Shown here one piece after another: positions 12,601 to 21,499 of a DNA stretch of 64,000 bases (positions within the stretch are counted from its first letter, which is position 1; the number at the start of each line of letters is the position of its first letter). The notes beneath the pieces were generated by a model, which was not told the origin of the DNA, did no database searches, and saw only the letters and a program-made list of their open reading frames with translations. The position numbers and the translations under genes were made by a program. Origin of the DNA: Dreissena polymorpha (lineage: Eukaryota > Mollusca > Bivalvia > Myida > Dreissenidae); contig NC_068359.1 of the NCBI RefSeq assembly GCF_020536995.1, positions 62,015,615 through 62,079,614 of the forward strand. The letters are read 5' to 3'.

Positions 12601-14448
12601 TAGAGTGTTAACATGGTTTTAATATAGTCATATTATGAAAACTGCCACTACCCTGGTGGCCATGTTTTTCAACAAACCGTAACCATTTTCGAACTCAGCC
12701 ACGCTATCAATACAACAAATCTTCGGACCAAATTCCATGAAGATTGGGCTACAAATGTTACTTCTCGAGTGTTAATAAGGTTTCAATATATCCATATAAG
12801 CAAAGCTGCCCCTCTCCCTGGCGGAAATATTTTTCAACAGACCATTTTCAAACTCAGCCTAGCTATCATAAAAACAAATGTTCAGACCAGGTTTCATGAA
12901 GATTGGACTATAAATGTGACTCCTAGAGTGTTTACAAGGTTTAACTATAGCCATATAAGCAAAACTGCCCTGCCCCCTGGCGGCCATGTTTTTTTACTGA
13001 TCCTAACCATTTTCGAACTCAACCGTCGTATCCAGGAAATAAATGTTCTGACCAAATTTTATAAAGATTGGACCAAAAATGTGACTTCTAGAGCGTTCAC
13101 ATGTTTTCACTATATACATATAGAGAAAACTGCCCTGCCCCCTGGGGGCCATGTTTTTTCACCGATCTGGACCATTTTCAAACTCGTCCGAGATATCAAT
13201 GAAACCAATATTTTGACCAAGTTTCATGATGATTGGGCAAAAATTGTGACTTCTAGAGTGTTCACAAGGTTTTCCTCATAGCCATATAAGGAATACTGCC
13301 CCGCCCCCTGGCGGCCATGTTTTTCAATGGACCAGAACCATTTTTCAACTCAACCAACATATCATTAAGACAAACATTTTAACAAAGTTACATGAAGATT
13401 GGGCATCAAATGTGACTTTACAGTGTTCACAAGGTTGTTTTTTTTAACTAGTGACCTAGTCTTTGACCCAGCATGACCCAGTTTCGAACTCGGTTGAGGT
13501 ATCATTGGGACAAATGTTCTCACCAAGTTTCATGAAGATCGGACAATAAATGTGGCCTCTAGAGTGTTCACAAGGCAAATGTTGACGAAGGACGCACAAC
13601 GCACGACGGACAAAAGGCGATCACAATAGCTCACCATGAGCAAGTTGTGCTTAGGTGAGCTAAAAAATAAGAGAGGTAATATAAATTATAAGGAACAATA
13701 TGAAATACCTTGAAGACAGGCTTTCTGGTGCTGATTCAGCGCTTTCAGAATCACTTCCATCATCATCCTGGAACAAGTCCTTGAGATCAGCCAGAATTTC
13801 CTTGGGTGTTCTCTTGGTTTCTATGCCATATTTCTCAAGAATAGACAAAATCCCCTGATCGGTAAGGTTATGGCTCCTTTTGCACATCTTTCCAAACTTG
13901 CAAGCATTCACCACATAGTGCTTGCATAGATGAAGATTAGGACACTGTCTGCTCTTAACATTGTTCCGACAACCAGCTTCGACGTTGTAGAACTTGCAAA
14001 TTCTAGGTATGGGCCGCTCTGCAATTTTCTGAATAAGTGGGACAGGCAGACCATCTACCAGATGTTCCTTCAAGACACTCATGTTATGAGATGTTGTGAG
14101 ATCATGCCCAAAGTGACATTGCTTGAACTTGCACTTTGAGCTCATATAAAACTTGCATATGTGTAGGCCTGTGCAATAAGGAACATGACCGGGGCAGTTT
14201 GAATTCTTTGAGCAGTGCATCTTGCAGTAGTTGAGCGATGTTACCAGTTTTACGGTGGAACATCCATCGTCTAATATTTCAAAATGATCAGGGTATCCTC
14301 TCAGAATTTTTTCAAACTGTTTCTTCTTCATGACTCTGGAGAAGTGCTGATGGATAGTGGACACGGTCAAGGGCTCTGCATGCTGTAACAAAAGCCCAAT
14401 TACTCTGCGAACAATCTCTTCAGCTGGGTTTTGGTTTTTTGCGGCCAT
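3562..14448 (-). CDS. PARP12/ZAP-like CCCH zinc-finger protein, 5' part of gene (four exons, continues off the left side)
   Basis: Model: exons 14448-13709, 7689-7604, 4572-4435 and 3686-3562, giving 363 residues. All junctions are AG/GT and the phases agree (2, 1, 1, 0). Residues 1-70 match the winged-helix-like start of PARP12/PARP13. Zinc fingers follow: C75/C79/C92/H96, C98-x7-C106-x4-C111-x3-H115, C151-x8-C160-x8-C169-x3-H173 and C175-x7-C183-x5-C189-x3-H193. The motifs LHLCKHYVVNACKFG and RSHNLTDQGILSILEKYGI closely parallel ZAP and PARP12. An acidic, then Ser/Arg-rich linker (GQRSRSRSRAEKSQE) ends at KYVCIYNLV, which resembles the start of the fifth CCCH finger before the WWE domain. 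In vertebrates this family binds CpG-rich viral RNA (ZAP) or mono-ADP-ribosylates targets (PARP12). Whether a PARP domain follows cannot be seen. The start at 14448 (GAAATGG context) is preferred to an in-frame ATG at 14511. Confidence 0.75.
4001..4360 (+). mobile_element. Helentron-like element, ATATCCC family, decayed copy
   Basis: It begins TTAAATTGATATCCCGGCCC and ends with a decayed hairpin containing CTTCCACCTTCGGCTAGGCG. A 'GACAGAAGGGCTGACAG...GACGGAC' tract stands just before the hairpin, as in the related copy at 2697-3160. It lies in intron 3 of the PARP12-like gene and has no coding content. Confidence 0.45.
4435..4572 (-). CDS. Exon 3 of the PARP12/ZAP-like gene (linker)
   Basis: A 138-bp exon lies between a TTCTGGCAG acceptor and an AGAT/GTAGGC donor. 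In the frame set by exon 2 it reads PQIGVPFAGARPKTSPLKAV..., a Pro/Gly/Ala-rich linker with no known domain. The alternative donor AAG/GTCGCA would break the phase with exon 4, so the longer exon is preferred. Confidence 0.6.
4850..5400 (+). repeat. Tandem array of ~150-bp GTGACCTTGACCTTTGACC-type monomers
   Basis: About 3.5 diverged monomers are marked by GTTATTGATCAGAAACAATT near 4866, 5010, 5163 and 5308. Each has a 'TTGTGACAGTGACC' box and an 'ACTGTCCAAGNCCAATGNACATG' box. Clear element ends are not visible, so it may be the core of a decayed element or a short satellite patch inside the intron. Confidence 0.65.
5521..6264 (+). mobile_element. Helentron-like element, CTGTCAG...GACAG family, complete-looking copy
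   Basis: It starts TTAAACAAGAG, followed by the hairpin CTGTCAGAGGACAG and the 5' segment GCTCGACTATTCGAG. It ends in a GCTAACGCTAACG/GCCGACGCC tract, a 3' hairpin (ACTATATATA with TATATAATAGT) and the arm AATAGTCAAGC, then TAAAAATG. The 5' segment and the 3' arm are complementary over about 11 positions with one mismatch. The body contains two monomers with 'AAAAGGGGCCATAATTCTG' and 'ATGTCAAAGGACATAG'. A G-rich run lies near 5680. Relatives lie at 55247-56543 and 58620-60028. Confidence 0.65.
6265..7603. other. AT-rich intron sequence of the PARP12-like gene, no other content seen
   Basis: There are no recognisable repeats, RNA genes or extra exons. It lies between exon 3 and exon 2 of the zinc-finger gene model. 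Confidence 0.5.
7604..7689 (-). CDS. Exon 2 of the PARP12/ZAP-like gene (linker)
   Basis: An 86-bp exon lies between a TTTTTGTAG acceptor and a CCAG/GTTTGT donor. The frame demanded by exon 1 is open and reads TKLASVNRSRHLSEHDQ..., a polar Ser/Arg/His linker. A longer overlapping open frame (7553-7807) is in another phase and would not join to exon 1. Confidence 0.6.
7690..8788. other. AT-rich intron 1 sequence, no recognised content
   Basis: Open frames here (such as 8417-8626, hydrophobic) have no family resemblance, no splice context and no supporting features. Confidence 0.45.
8789..9330 (+). mobile_element. Helentron-like element, CTCACCTGAG family, 3'-truncated
   Basis: It starts TTAAACAAGAGG with a strong hairpin (GGCCCC AAAG GGGCC), then CTCACCTGAG (near 8821). 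Two to three diverged 165-bp monomers with 'CCCCCTGGCGG' boxes follow. The array decays near 9300, shortly before another element begins at 9370, so its 3' end has been lost. Confidence 0.55.
9370..10710 (-). mobile_element. Helentron-like element with ~150-bp monomer array (minus orientation)
   Basis: Read on the minus strand it starts near 10710 with a GC-rich hairpin (GGC..GCC around GGCAGAGGCC). The 5' segment ATCCCCACGCC is next, then about seven monomers, an (RGAC)n tract (9420-9460), and a 3' hairpin ATCCCCACC...GCGTGGGGAT near 9374-9397. The 5' segment is exactly complementary to the outer arm of the 3' hairpin over at least 10 bp. The order of parts is the same as in the plus-strand families of the window, which fixes its orientation. 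It has no protein of its own. Confidence 0.62.
9660..10665. repeat. Tandem array, ~150-bp unit, about 6.5 copies
   Basis: The anchor ATGCATGGCCCC (or a close variant) recurs at 9717, 9868, 10018, 10166, 10317, 10472 and 10622, giving periods of 148-155 bp. Each unit also holds 'CCCACATAG.CCACACC' and 'ATTTCTACACCGATTCACTTC'. Unit-to-unit identity looks high by eye. Both strands show open frames through several units; these are repeats, not genes. Confidence 0.85.
11052..11672 (+). mobile_element. Helentron-like element with TGG-rich insert
   Basis: It starts ATAAACAAGGGC, followed by the hairpin TGTTTGTAAAACA. The body has an expanded TGG tract (11154-11263) and one monomer with 'TGTGACCTTGACCTTTGACC', 'TATGAAGTTTCATGATCC' and a GACCGACCGACCGAC tract. 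It ends with the hairpin CCCCCTC..TTCG..GAAGGGGG and ACATAAAAAG. This is the same modular order as the other families but with different terminal sequences. Confidence 0.6.
11154..11263. repeat. (TGG)n / G-rich microsatellite
   Basis: Imperfect TGG triplets include a run of 11 consecutive Gs. The strand is strongly G-biased and could form G-quadruplexes. The poly-Val and poly-Thr/Pro open frames seen on the two strands are artefacts of the triplet repeat. Confidence 0.9.
11673..12599. other. AT-rich intron sequence with a small ATC microsatellite
   Basis: An imperfect (ATC)n stretch lies at about 12520-12571. Nothing else could be recognised between the two mobile-element copies. Confidence 0.5.
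12600..13666 (+). mobile_element. Helentron-like element, 165-bp monomer family, 3' end intact
   Basis: About six monomers of ~165 bp follow each other; the box CTGGCGGCCATGTTTTT recurs with small changes. They are followed by a GCACAACGCACGACGGAC tract and a 3' hairpin (AGCTCACC with GGTGAGCT) ending TAAAAAATA. No 5' hairpin or CTCACCTGAG start is seen before 12600, so the left end is missing or decayed. A 170-residue open frame across the array (12769-13281) is monomer sequence without family match. Confidence 0.65.
13709..14448 (-). CDS. Exon 1 of the PARP12/ZAP-like gene: winged helix and four CCCH fingers
   Basis: This 740-bp exon encodes 246 residues plus two bases and ends TCAAG before GTATTT. 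It holds all four N-terminal zinc fingers, the RNA-binding unit of the family. An upstream in-frame ATG at 14511 would add 21 residues (MNHPFQSTL...) with no family match; it may be 5' UTR. A Helentron-like copy ends only about 43 bp beyond the donor, inside intron 1. Confidence 0.88.
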
Positions 14449-14671
14449 TTCTATGTCATTTGTCTTTCGCTGTCTTTCAGTATGCAATGTTGACTGAAAT
14501 GGATGATTCATATATTGGATAAATTAGGGAATCTATATATTGATAACTTCACAAGTATTGCTATGACTTATTAAACTTTTCATTAACAATACAATTTAAG
14601 TAAGAATTGTGTGGTAGGCTTCAAGATGGTCTTTTAAATATTAAGAATGTATTACAAACATAATTTAGAGT

Positions 14672-14874
14672 TTAATGCAAGTGTATTGAGTGCCGACCCA
14701 GATAAGCCTGTTCAGTCTCCATAGACTAATCAGGGACGACACTTTCCACCTAAACTGGATTTTCGTCAAGAAGAGTATTCCATTAACCGAATAATAAATT
14801 AAATGCGTAAAGAGTTGTCCCTGATTAGCACAGGCTAATCAGGGAGGACATTTTTCGCACATGCATGAAACCCC
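14672..14874. repeat. Short interspersed repeat with inverted ends (bivalve-type)
   Basis: The ends GTTTAATGCAAGTG and CACATGCATGAAAC are inverted copies with two mismatches. The interior holds the inverted pair TAATCAGGGACGACA and CCTGATTAGCACAGGCTAATC. I recall this kind of repeat as abundant in Dreissena-like mussels; that is memory, not a search. It lies just upstream of the PARP12-like start. No coding content. Confidence 0.6.
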
Positions 14875-15043
14875 AATTGTTCAAGGAGCACGGTGAAAAT
14901 AAGCTTATTTCTGGGATCTTCAACAAAACAGGGGCAAAAACCGCTGATGCCATTGATAGTACAACCTGACACACTTTTTGCATACTTCACACCGGTAATG
15001 AAAATAAACAGTACATCAATCCTAACATATGCAGTAAACTGCA

Positions 15044-15256
15044 TTAACCCTTTGCATGCTGGGAAATTTGTTGTCTGCTAAATTGTCGTCTGCTGAATTT
15101 CTAAAATTAGCATTATCTTCGATTTTTTTCAAAGAATACTTTCAGAATAGCAAACAGTTTGGATCCTGATGAGACGCCACGATATGTGGCGTCTCATCTG
15201 GATCCAAACTGTTTGCAAAGGCCTTCAAAATTCGGTTCCCGCACTGACAGGGTTAA
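15044..15256. mobile_element. TTAA-type MITE with palindromic core, copy 1
   Basis: The copy runs from TTAACCCTTTGC to GCACTGACAGGGTTAA, so both ends carry TTAA and short inverted repeats. The core is a near-perfect palindrome, TGAGACGCCAC..GTGGCGTCTCA, flanked by inverted CAAACAGTTTGGATCC and GGATCCAAACTG. A second copy in the same orientation lies at 16259-16471. TTAA target sites are typical of piggyBac or Kolobok-like transposases. Confidence 0.7.
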
Positions 15257-16258
15257 GTTTGGAATGCTTTTTGCATTTATTGATATTTGCAGCTGCTTTC
15301 TAAGACACTCATATGACTTTACATTTCTGTGTACAAATAATTGTGTTGTTACTTAAATTGGCAGAAACATTAAGGATTTGAAAATAATGGTAAACTGTAA
15401 TTAAGTCACCTGGAGAAAAGGAATTCAAAGTAACAGTGTTTTAGAATTAAAAAGTCCAATGAAAGGGAAATGACAGAATGACAACAATTATTTTAATGTA
15501 AAACTTGAATATAATTACTAAAAACTTGATTCAAGGACAATTATGATTACATTCATTTTAAAAAGATGTTTGTATTGTCTGATTTGTATCTAGAATTCTA
15601 AGCCTGTAATTGATATCAACATTGTTATCATAGACATCTGTATTCTTAATGTCTCTCTATTTCAGCCACAGTTTATTGTTTATTTTTTTATTGTCAGCTT
15701 AATTGTCTACATCAAACACATATTGCTTTTTTTATTATAAATTAATCAGTTTTAAAGAATTTTATTTCAAAACAATTTACAAATAAAAAAAAGATATTTA
15801 GTTTTAATTCAAAACTTGACAGACAGTGGTTGATATTATGATATTTGAGAACAGAAGCAAGTACCATTAAAATGTTGATTAAACAAATTTGTAGAGCCAT
15901 ACATACAGAACAATAATTGATAAAGAATGAATTTTGTTTGATTGGTGAATGGTTGAACTTATAGTGTCAGTTTTATACTTTCAATTTTTAACTTAGGATC
16001 TCATGAGCCTTGTTGAACCCAAACTGCTTGTGGAGATTATTAAGTTATCTCGTAACCTGGGAACATTAATGTAAAATTTGATTTGGGTTTTCAAAAATGG
16101 AATGATAGAACTTCACATTCACTGCACGAACAGAAAGATAATATGCAAATGGCATATTGTTCTCTCTTGTTTTTTTTATATTATTAAACTGTAAGCATGT
16201 TTGCAGTCAATTAGGTAAATATTAAAGATCAATACATTTTGGTATCCTCATTATGAGA
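15257..16258. other. AT-rich intergenic sequence, nothing recognised
   Basis: It is upstream of the PARP12-like gene. There are no repeats with clear ends, no RNA gene and no plausible exon. Confidence 0.5.
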
Positions 16259-16471
16259 TTAACCCTTTCCATGCTGGGAAATTTGTTGTCTGCTTAAATG
16301 TAGTCTGCTGAATTTCTAAAATTAGCATTTTCTTCCATTTTTTTCAAAGAATACTATCAGAATAGCAAACAGTTTGGATCCTGATGAGACGCCACGTTCT
16401 GTGGCGTCTCATCTGGATCAAAACGGTTTGCAAAGGCCATCAAAATTTGGTTCCAGCACTGAAAGGGTTAA
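16259..16471. mobile_element. TTAA-type MITE with palindromic core, copy 2
   Basis: It has the same layout as copy 1 (TTAACCCTTTCC ... CACTGAAAGGGTTAA) and the same palindrome TGAGACGCCAC..GTGGCGTCTCA. Outer ends match each other better than in copy 1 (CCCTTT with AAAGGG), suggesting a slightly less decayed copy. Confidence 0.7.
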
Positions 16472-16757
16472 GATTTGCATTCTCTTCAAAATTTGAGTCT
16501 TTCCCTTTATTCAAGAAGATAATGTGACATTACGGTCCTGCCATATTTTGGAATTTATGAAATATTTTTTATGAAACCTATTAGTTAATTACATCTATTG
16601 AAAAACTTACATCACACATGTTGATTTTAAGTACAAAAACCCTGAGCTCTTTTAGTAAAAGAATATGATGTAAACAACTAGCAGTTTGAGTACAGTAAAC
16701 TTTAAGGCCAATAATTTTCAAATATCAACTTTTAAACTGGATGTAGGTGTTAATAAG

Positions 16758-16852
16758 CAGTGCTCCAGCTAGGCCTAAATCAAAGGGCGCCGCGCCCTGC
16801 CCTCCCGAATCTCCGCCCTGCCCCCCCGAACCTCCGCCCTGCCCCCCCCCCC

Positions 16853-16885
<33 letters not shown>

Positions 16886-17187
16886 TTTTTTTTTTTTTTT
16901 TTCATGTGATAATTCATAAATCTCCTATTACATTGTTATAAGTTTACATTATAGAGTTTAGACATTATATTTGAATGGTTTAATAATAATGGGAATAATA
17001 CAATTATTTATAACATATAAATTAACATGCAATAGGAAGCATTCCAGAAACATCCGCGCGCTCGAACGTGCCCTTTTTACAAAATACTGCGCGTCAAAAG
17101 TGCCCTTTTGACAAAATACTGCGCGTCGAGAGTGCCCTTTTGACAAAAAAGCCCCCCTGCCCTTTTCAAATCCTAGCTGGAGCACTG
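16758..17187. mobile_element. hAT-like non-autonomous element with 5-bp target duplication
   Basis: Terminal inverted repeats CAGTGCTCCAGCTAGG and CTAGCTGGAGCACTG bound a 430-bp element. The flanks carry ATAAG on both sides (16753-16757 and 17188-17192). The left part has C-rich 'CGCCCTGCCC' repeats and a long A-tract joined to a long T-tract (about 16853-16902). The right part has threefold 'GTGCCCTTTTGACAAAA' repeats. There is no transposase. Superfamily assignment rests on the CAGTG start; the usual hAT duplication is 8 bp, so this is tentative. Confidence 0.6.
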
Positions 17188-18019
17188 ATAAGTCTATTTA
17201 AAGATGTGTTTCATGTCTTTTATAAAAAATAATTTTAGTGTATTCATATTAAAATGATGACTGAATAGATTTATAGGAAAGATATGAAGAAGGCAGGTTT
17301 TCATATATGGACCATACATTGTATTTCCTTGCCTCATTATATTTAAATAGCTCATCCTCATGGTTTTAATAGAATTCCAATACTGAAATAATATGTGTAG
17401 TATTTGATTCACACATAGTCATTTGGTTTGTGATTAGTTCATGGGTAAGTGCCAAGTGCGGCTAGCCCAAATTCCAAATTGAACCCTCAATGATTTGCTT
17501 GGACCATTCCAAGGCAGTATTCACAGTTTTGATTATTGTTTATTCATAATTGTTAATCTGTTAAAAAAAATAGTAGTAGATGTCAGTGCTTTCCACAGGA
17601 TTTTTGTCATCATGAGGACAAGATTTTCCTACCTCATAGAGTTTCTGGAGTAGTGTTCTTTGCTCTATTGCTGAGTGCATCCATAGATCGAGTCACAGTG
17701 AGTAAGAAGGGCATAACAAGAAAAATTACCTCACATATTGTGTGTACTCAATATAACCATGGACTCTAGATGAGACAGATATGAAACGGGACTGTATCGT
17801 CAATATACGCTCCGTGATATAACTTACTATAAGAATTTTACTCATTAGTTGCTAACAATACAGGAAAAGATGCTTTATAATAAACTTCAAAAGAAATTTC
17901 AGGTTTGGCTTTCGTGAACACTTTAGAATAATGACATATTATTTACAGAAAGTGTTTGGATATATGCATTTGCCTTAAATGTCTCCATCCTGGTTAAGTA
18001 CATGAAAAAAAGAATACAC
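17188..18019. other. AT-rich sequence with a partial CAGTGCTTTCC element end
   Basis: From 17584 the sequence CAGTGCTTTCCACAGGATTT matches the left end of the element at 51873-53584. No right end is found, so this is a fragment. The rest is unremarkable. Confidence 0.5.
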
Positions 18020-19692
18020 GCAAAATAAAATATAAGACATATTTACCAGTGTTTCACAAAGTACTTCCTTAACCAGTATGGATCTTATCTACACATATCC
18101 TTCATACGATGACGTCCGTAATTGAATATTATATTCTACAAAAATGATTGATATGAAGTGTTACAGCATAAATTATATCGGATTTTTGTTGCATAATACC
18201 ATTTCTAACATTTCTAAATAAAGTAGTCTAGTAGTTGAATTTAATCTTGATCATTTCTGATTTATTACAGTTGGATGTTGTTGTTCATTGTGACTGTACA
18301 AAACGGTCACAGGTCATTTTGGCAATCTAATACTTCTTTTCCAATTTTAAAAACTGATTCATAAAAAGCCTTGTACTAAAAGTAATATGATCACACACCT
18401 ATATATTATAATTGGAAGCGGGAATAATCTCTTCTTGTTGGAATATGTCGTAAGGTAACATTTATGTTCAAAGAACTCTAAAGCGCTGATTCAATACTGA
18501 ATGGTTCATTCGGAACGGTTACCAAACTATCATTCTTCGTCAATATTCATCAAACGCCTGGTGAAATGAATGGCTTGCCCCTCCATGTATTCTCAACTTA
18601 ATGTGTGATATGTAAGGCTAACTGAGGAATCTCGGAAGCAGTATATTGATTATCGACTGATAAGGGACCGCTATACCAAAACAAAAGCAGAGGATGCGGC
18701 GATAAAGGCAGATGATGCGGGGATAAAGGCAGAGGATGCGGGGATAAAGACAGAGGATGCGGGGATAAAGGCTTTAACAATATTTCATAAAAATCTGCCA
18801 AAATGGCATAAGCGAAATGGGACGGACACAACACAAATTGAGACCCAAACCTCTAACTTTGAAGTACAACCTTTACCTTGAGTAGACATGACTGATTCAT
18901 GATATTGGGCTGACACAAAAGTGTTACAGTCAGACTGGCGGAGACACTGGCTGACGAACAATTGAATGGACGATGTGAAATCCCCCACCCGCTGAAGAGC
19001 GGAGATCACTATAGCATTTATTTAGCACCATTTATAACATACGCGTTAAGATTTTAAATGATTAAATGTTATAACGTCAGAAACTTATTGTACTTTTATA
19101 ACAATAGCTGTATTGTATAATAGTAAAAATGTTCTGTCATTCGCAAGATACAATGGTCCTAAAGACATATTTGAAGTTGTATATTTGTAGTATTTATATC
19201 GCATATTTAAATCCAGAGCTGAATTGTAAGACATAAAAGAAGAAATTTGACCCTGCAAGAAACTAGATCTTCAACAATTTATAAAAAAAAAAGTTGTTGT
19301 TTTTTCGGTTTTTAATCAATATGTGCATGTAAGCTAAATACACACAACATTAAAGCACACTTTTTCAATTCAAACTAGTGTCATTGAGCAGAAACACTTT
19401 TTATGTTTTAGTAACAGTGACCATGGCCTCACTAGCCCAAAATGCATTTCCACAAGAGATCAGTATGTTACATAAACACAAACATTTTCAGCACAATATC
19501 TTCATCCCAACAACTTCAAACTATGCACAGTGTTTAGTTTAGCACTGCTAAAGATTCCATTTATATTCGTGATGTTGCCACTGTAATCAGGTTTATTAAA
19601 GCGAAAAATAGTGTTCCAGTTGTATTTTTTCAAATTATAGCAAAACCTGTATTAAGCACACCGTATTATTTTAGATTATTCTAAACTTATAC
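18020..19692 (-). repeat. Segmental duplication copy 1 (partner 26960-28902)
   Basis: About 1.67 kb is repeated in the same orientation 9 kb to the right with high similarity by eye. Copy 2 carries extra blocks (about 110 bp near 27055-27165 and 70 bp near 28250), and its 21-bp repeat is longer. On the minus strand 19009-18890 could be a decayed 5' exon of a TRIM-like gene (QRVGDFTSSIQLFVSQC, then a CAAG/GTAAAGG donor). The matching part in copy 2 is more damaged. This suggests a tandem duplication of the locus whose 3' body is the TRIM relic at 19884-21250. Confidence 0.7.
18688..18775. repeat. 21-bp minisatellite, about 4 units
   Basis: The unit is close to GCAGAGGATGCGGGGATAAAG. Read on the minus strand it encodes Leu-Ser-Pro-His-Pro-Leu-Pro-like heptads in a short open frame (18834-18598). 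The same minisatellite in the duplicate (27740-27912) has about eight units. Because the unit is a multiple of three, an open frame survives automatically; this is not evidence of a gene. Confidence 0.8.
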
Positions 19693-19883
19693 ATCCATCT
19701 TGAGAAAAATTACAAAATATTGCTTATGAATTCACTTTACTGTAAACTGGCTTCGGTAAAAACAGTACGAAATTTACGCGGAAATCTTTAACGTCATTTT
19801 CTTGATGACGTTGTAAATGTCAATAAGGCAGGTTTTCTCAAGACGCGATGCATATATAATATATATATTCAACAGGTAGACCT

Positions 19884-21250
19884 AATGGAGTTCCAGAACA
19901 ATTATTTTGTTGTTGTTGTATCGTCCCACAGTGATCTGGTCAATATTTGTGTTGACGCAGACACACATTGCGCTCACTCCATCTATCTGTGCAAGCTTCT
20001 TTTGCCGTCGTGATCCACCTGTACGACAATATGGGAGATGTATCCTCAGACAAGCACCTGTCCTGCAGGTGTAACATGAACACCCCATGTATATTGTAGT
20101 TCAGAGTCAGTGAAGGTTGATATCAGGGTGCCATCCAACGCCAGCTTGTCCTGGATGCTGTTGGTGACATAGATCCTGTCCCCGGCAGGACTCACTGCAC
20201 ACTTCCACACTGCAAAACAATTTACTTGTCAAATAGAGGTAAATCTGGATTAAAAACACCTGGCTTATTACAAACGAATCTAAATATAATTTCATAATAG
20301 TTCTTAAGTGTCTTAAATAGATCTTCTTTCTTTAAATATAGTTGCATACATGTACGTACAATACGTTTAATAATAAAGTATATTCACAATACATTTACCT
20401 CTATTGCATGGTGTATCCTCATACAACTTTTTCACAATTATCCCAGTCACAGTGTTGTGGTACAGGTTAGTGCCAGAGGTAATGTACCATACTCAACGAT
20501 TGGGGGCAAAACCGATATATTTATGCCATAACTGGAACCTCCTCCCAGTAATTAGCTGCCCATTTCTCACAGAGATGAACTGCACATTATTGTCAACAGC
20601 CACACCAACCTTACTGGATGTTATCAGATAAATATCCCGTAGAATACCAGACATATCATAGTGGCTGACTATATTGTACTGCTGGTAAAACAGCTTAACT
20701 TTTTCATTGTCACTATCAACAACGACGACACGGCCACTAGGCATGATGCAAATGCCTGTGATGGTACAAGTCTGATATTTGTCACTCGATATGTTAACAT
20801 TATACTCGGTCCTCCTTTTCACTGTCAACACATTGTTGGGATTGATAACTGAAATCCTCCCTAGACTTGATGTTTAGATAGGTATTGCTGAATGTCAATG
20901 TCTGACTGGAATATGATTAAACTATGATCCTTCACATGGTTGATCTTTAGATATGTCTCAGACTCTTGTAATTTGTCCAGACATTTCCTGCTGGCTATAA
21001 ACTCAATTTCTTTCTTGCTCTTTTCACTCAGGCTCTGTACAGCTTCATCCAGTTTCTGCAGTTCCACCTTCAGTCTGCTGCATTTGTCAACATCTTTCTT
21101 TAGAGAGGATAGCAATGTGGCCCTTATTTTATCAAGTTCTTTACAGTTATATTTTCTAGCTCATCCAAAGTAACATTTAATTGGTTACGTTTGTTTCGGA
21201 TTTCTTGCAGTTTTACACTATATGATACTTCCACTAACTAAATGCTGGCA
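19884..21250 (-). pseudogene. TRIM-type gene relic: coiled coil and NHL-like repeats
   Basis: Read on the minus strand, 21250-20870 encodes a coiled coil (KLQEIRNKRNQLNVTL, then LKVELQKLDEAVQSLSEKSK). The block 20860-20404 encodes NHL-like beta-propeller strands (GICIMPSGRVVVVDSDNEKV). After a normal intron (donor at 20404, acceptor at 20212), 20211-19884 adds SPAGDRIYVTNS and a C-terminal strand ending IIVLELH. These parts match molluscan TRIM2/3/56/71-like proteins, often E3 ligases or immune sensors. Frame changes near 21140 and 20870, TGA codons near 20497 and 20053, and a frame change near 20000 break it. No RING or B-box exon is attached. Introns are kept, so it is a decayed gene copy, not a retrocopy. 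Confidence 0.7.
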
Positions 21251-21499
21251 TCTTGTTCAATATTAAGCATATAAAGTTGATCAAGAAAAGTTTGAAGATT
21301 AATTGACAACTGTTTCATGCCAATTACAGTTTTTTCATAGACTCGGAAATAAGAGCTACGTTGGTGCACTGTCTTAAAAAATCAACATATAGCATTATAA
21401 AATCATTTTGATTAAATTAACCATTTTTACATTACACCTCGTTATAAAAAATACAAGACATTAGGATGGATGGGAATGAACAAAATAATCAGATTAAAA

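Noticed and set aside
12769-13281. 170-residue open frame, the longest plus-strand frame in the left half
   Set aside because: It is built from three copies of the 165-bp monomer (repeating SRVFTRF.Y.HI..TALPPGGHVF). The period, not selection, keeps it open.
16747-17185. Pro-rich/poly-Lys frame and minus frame with CQKGTFDAQ repeats
   Set aside because: Both lie in the CAGTGCT element and come from its C-rich, A-tract and 'TGCCCTTTTGAC' repeats.
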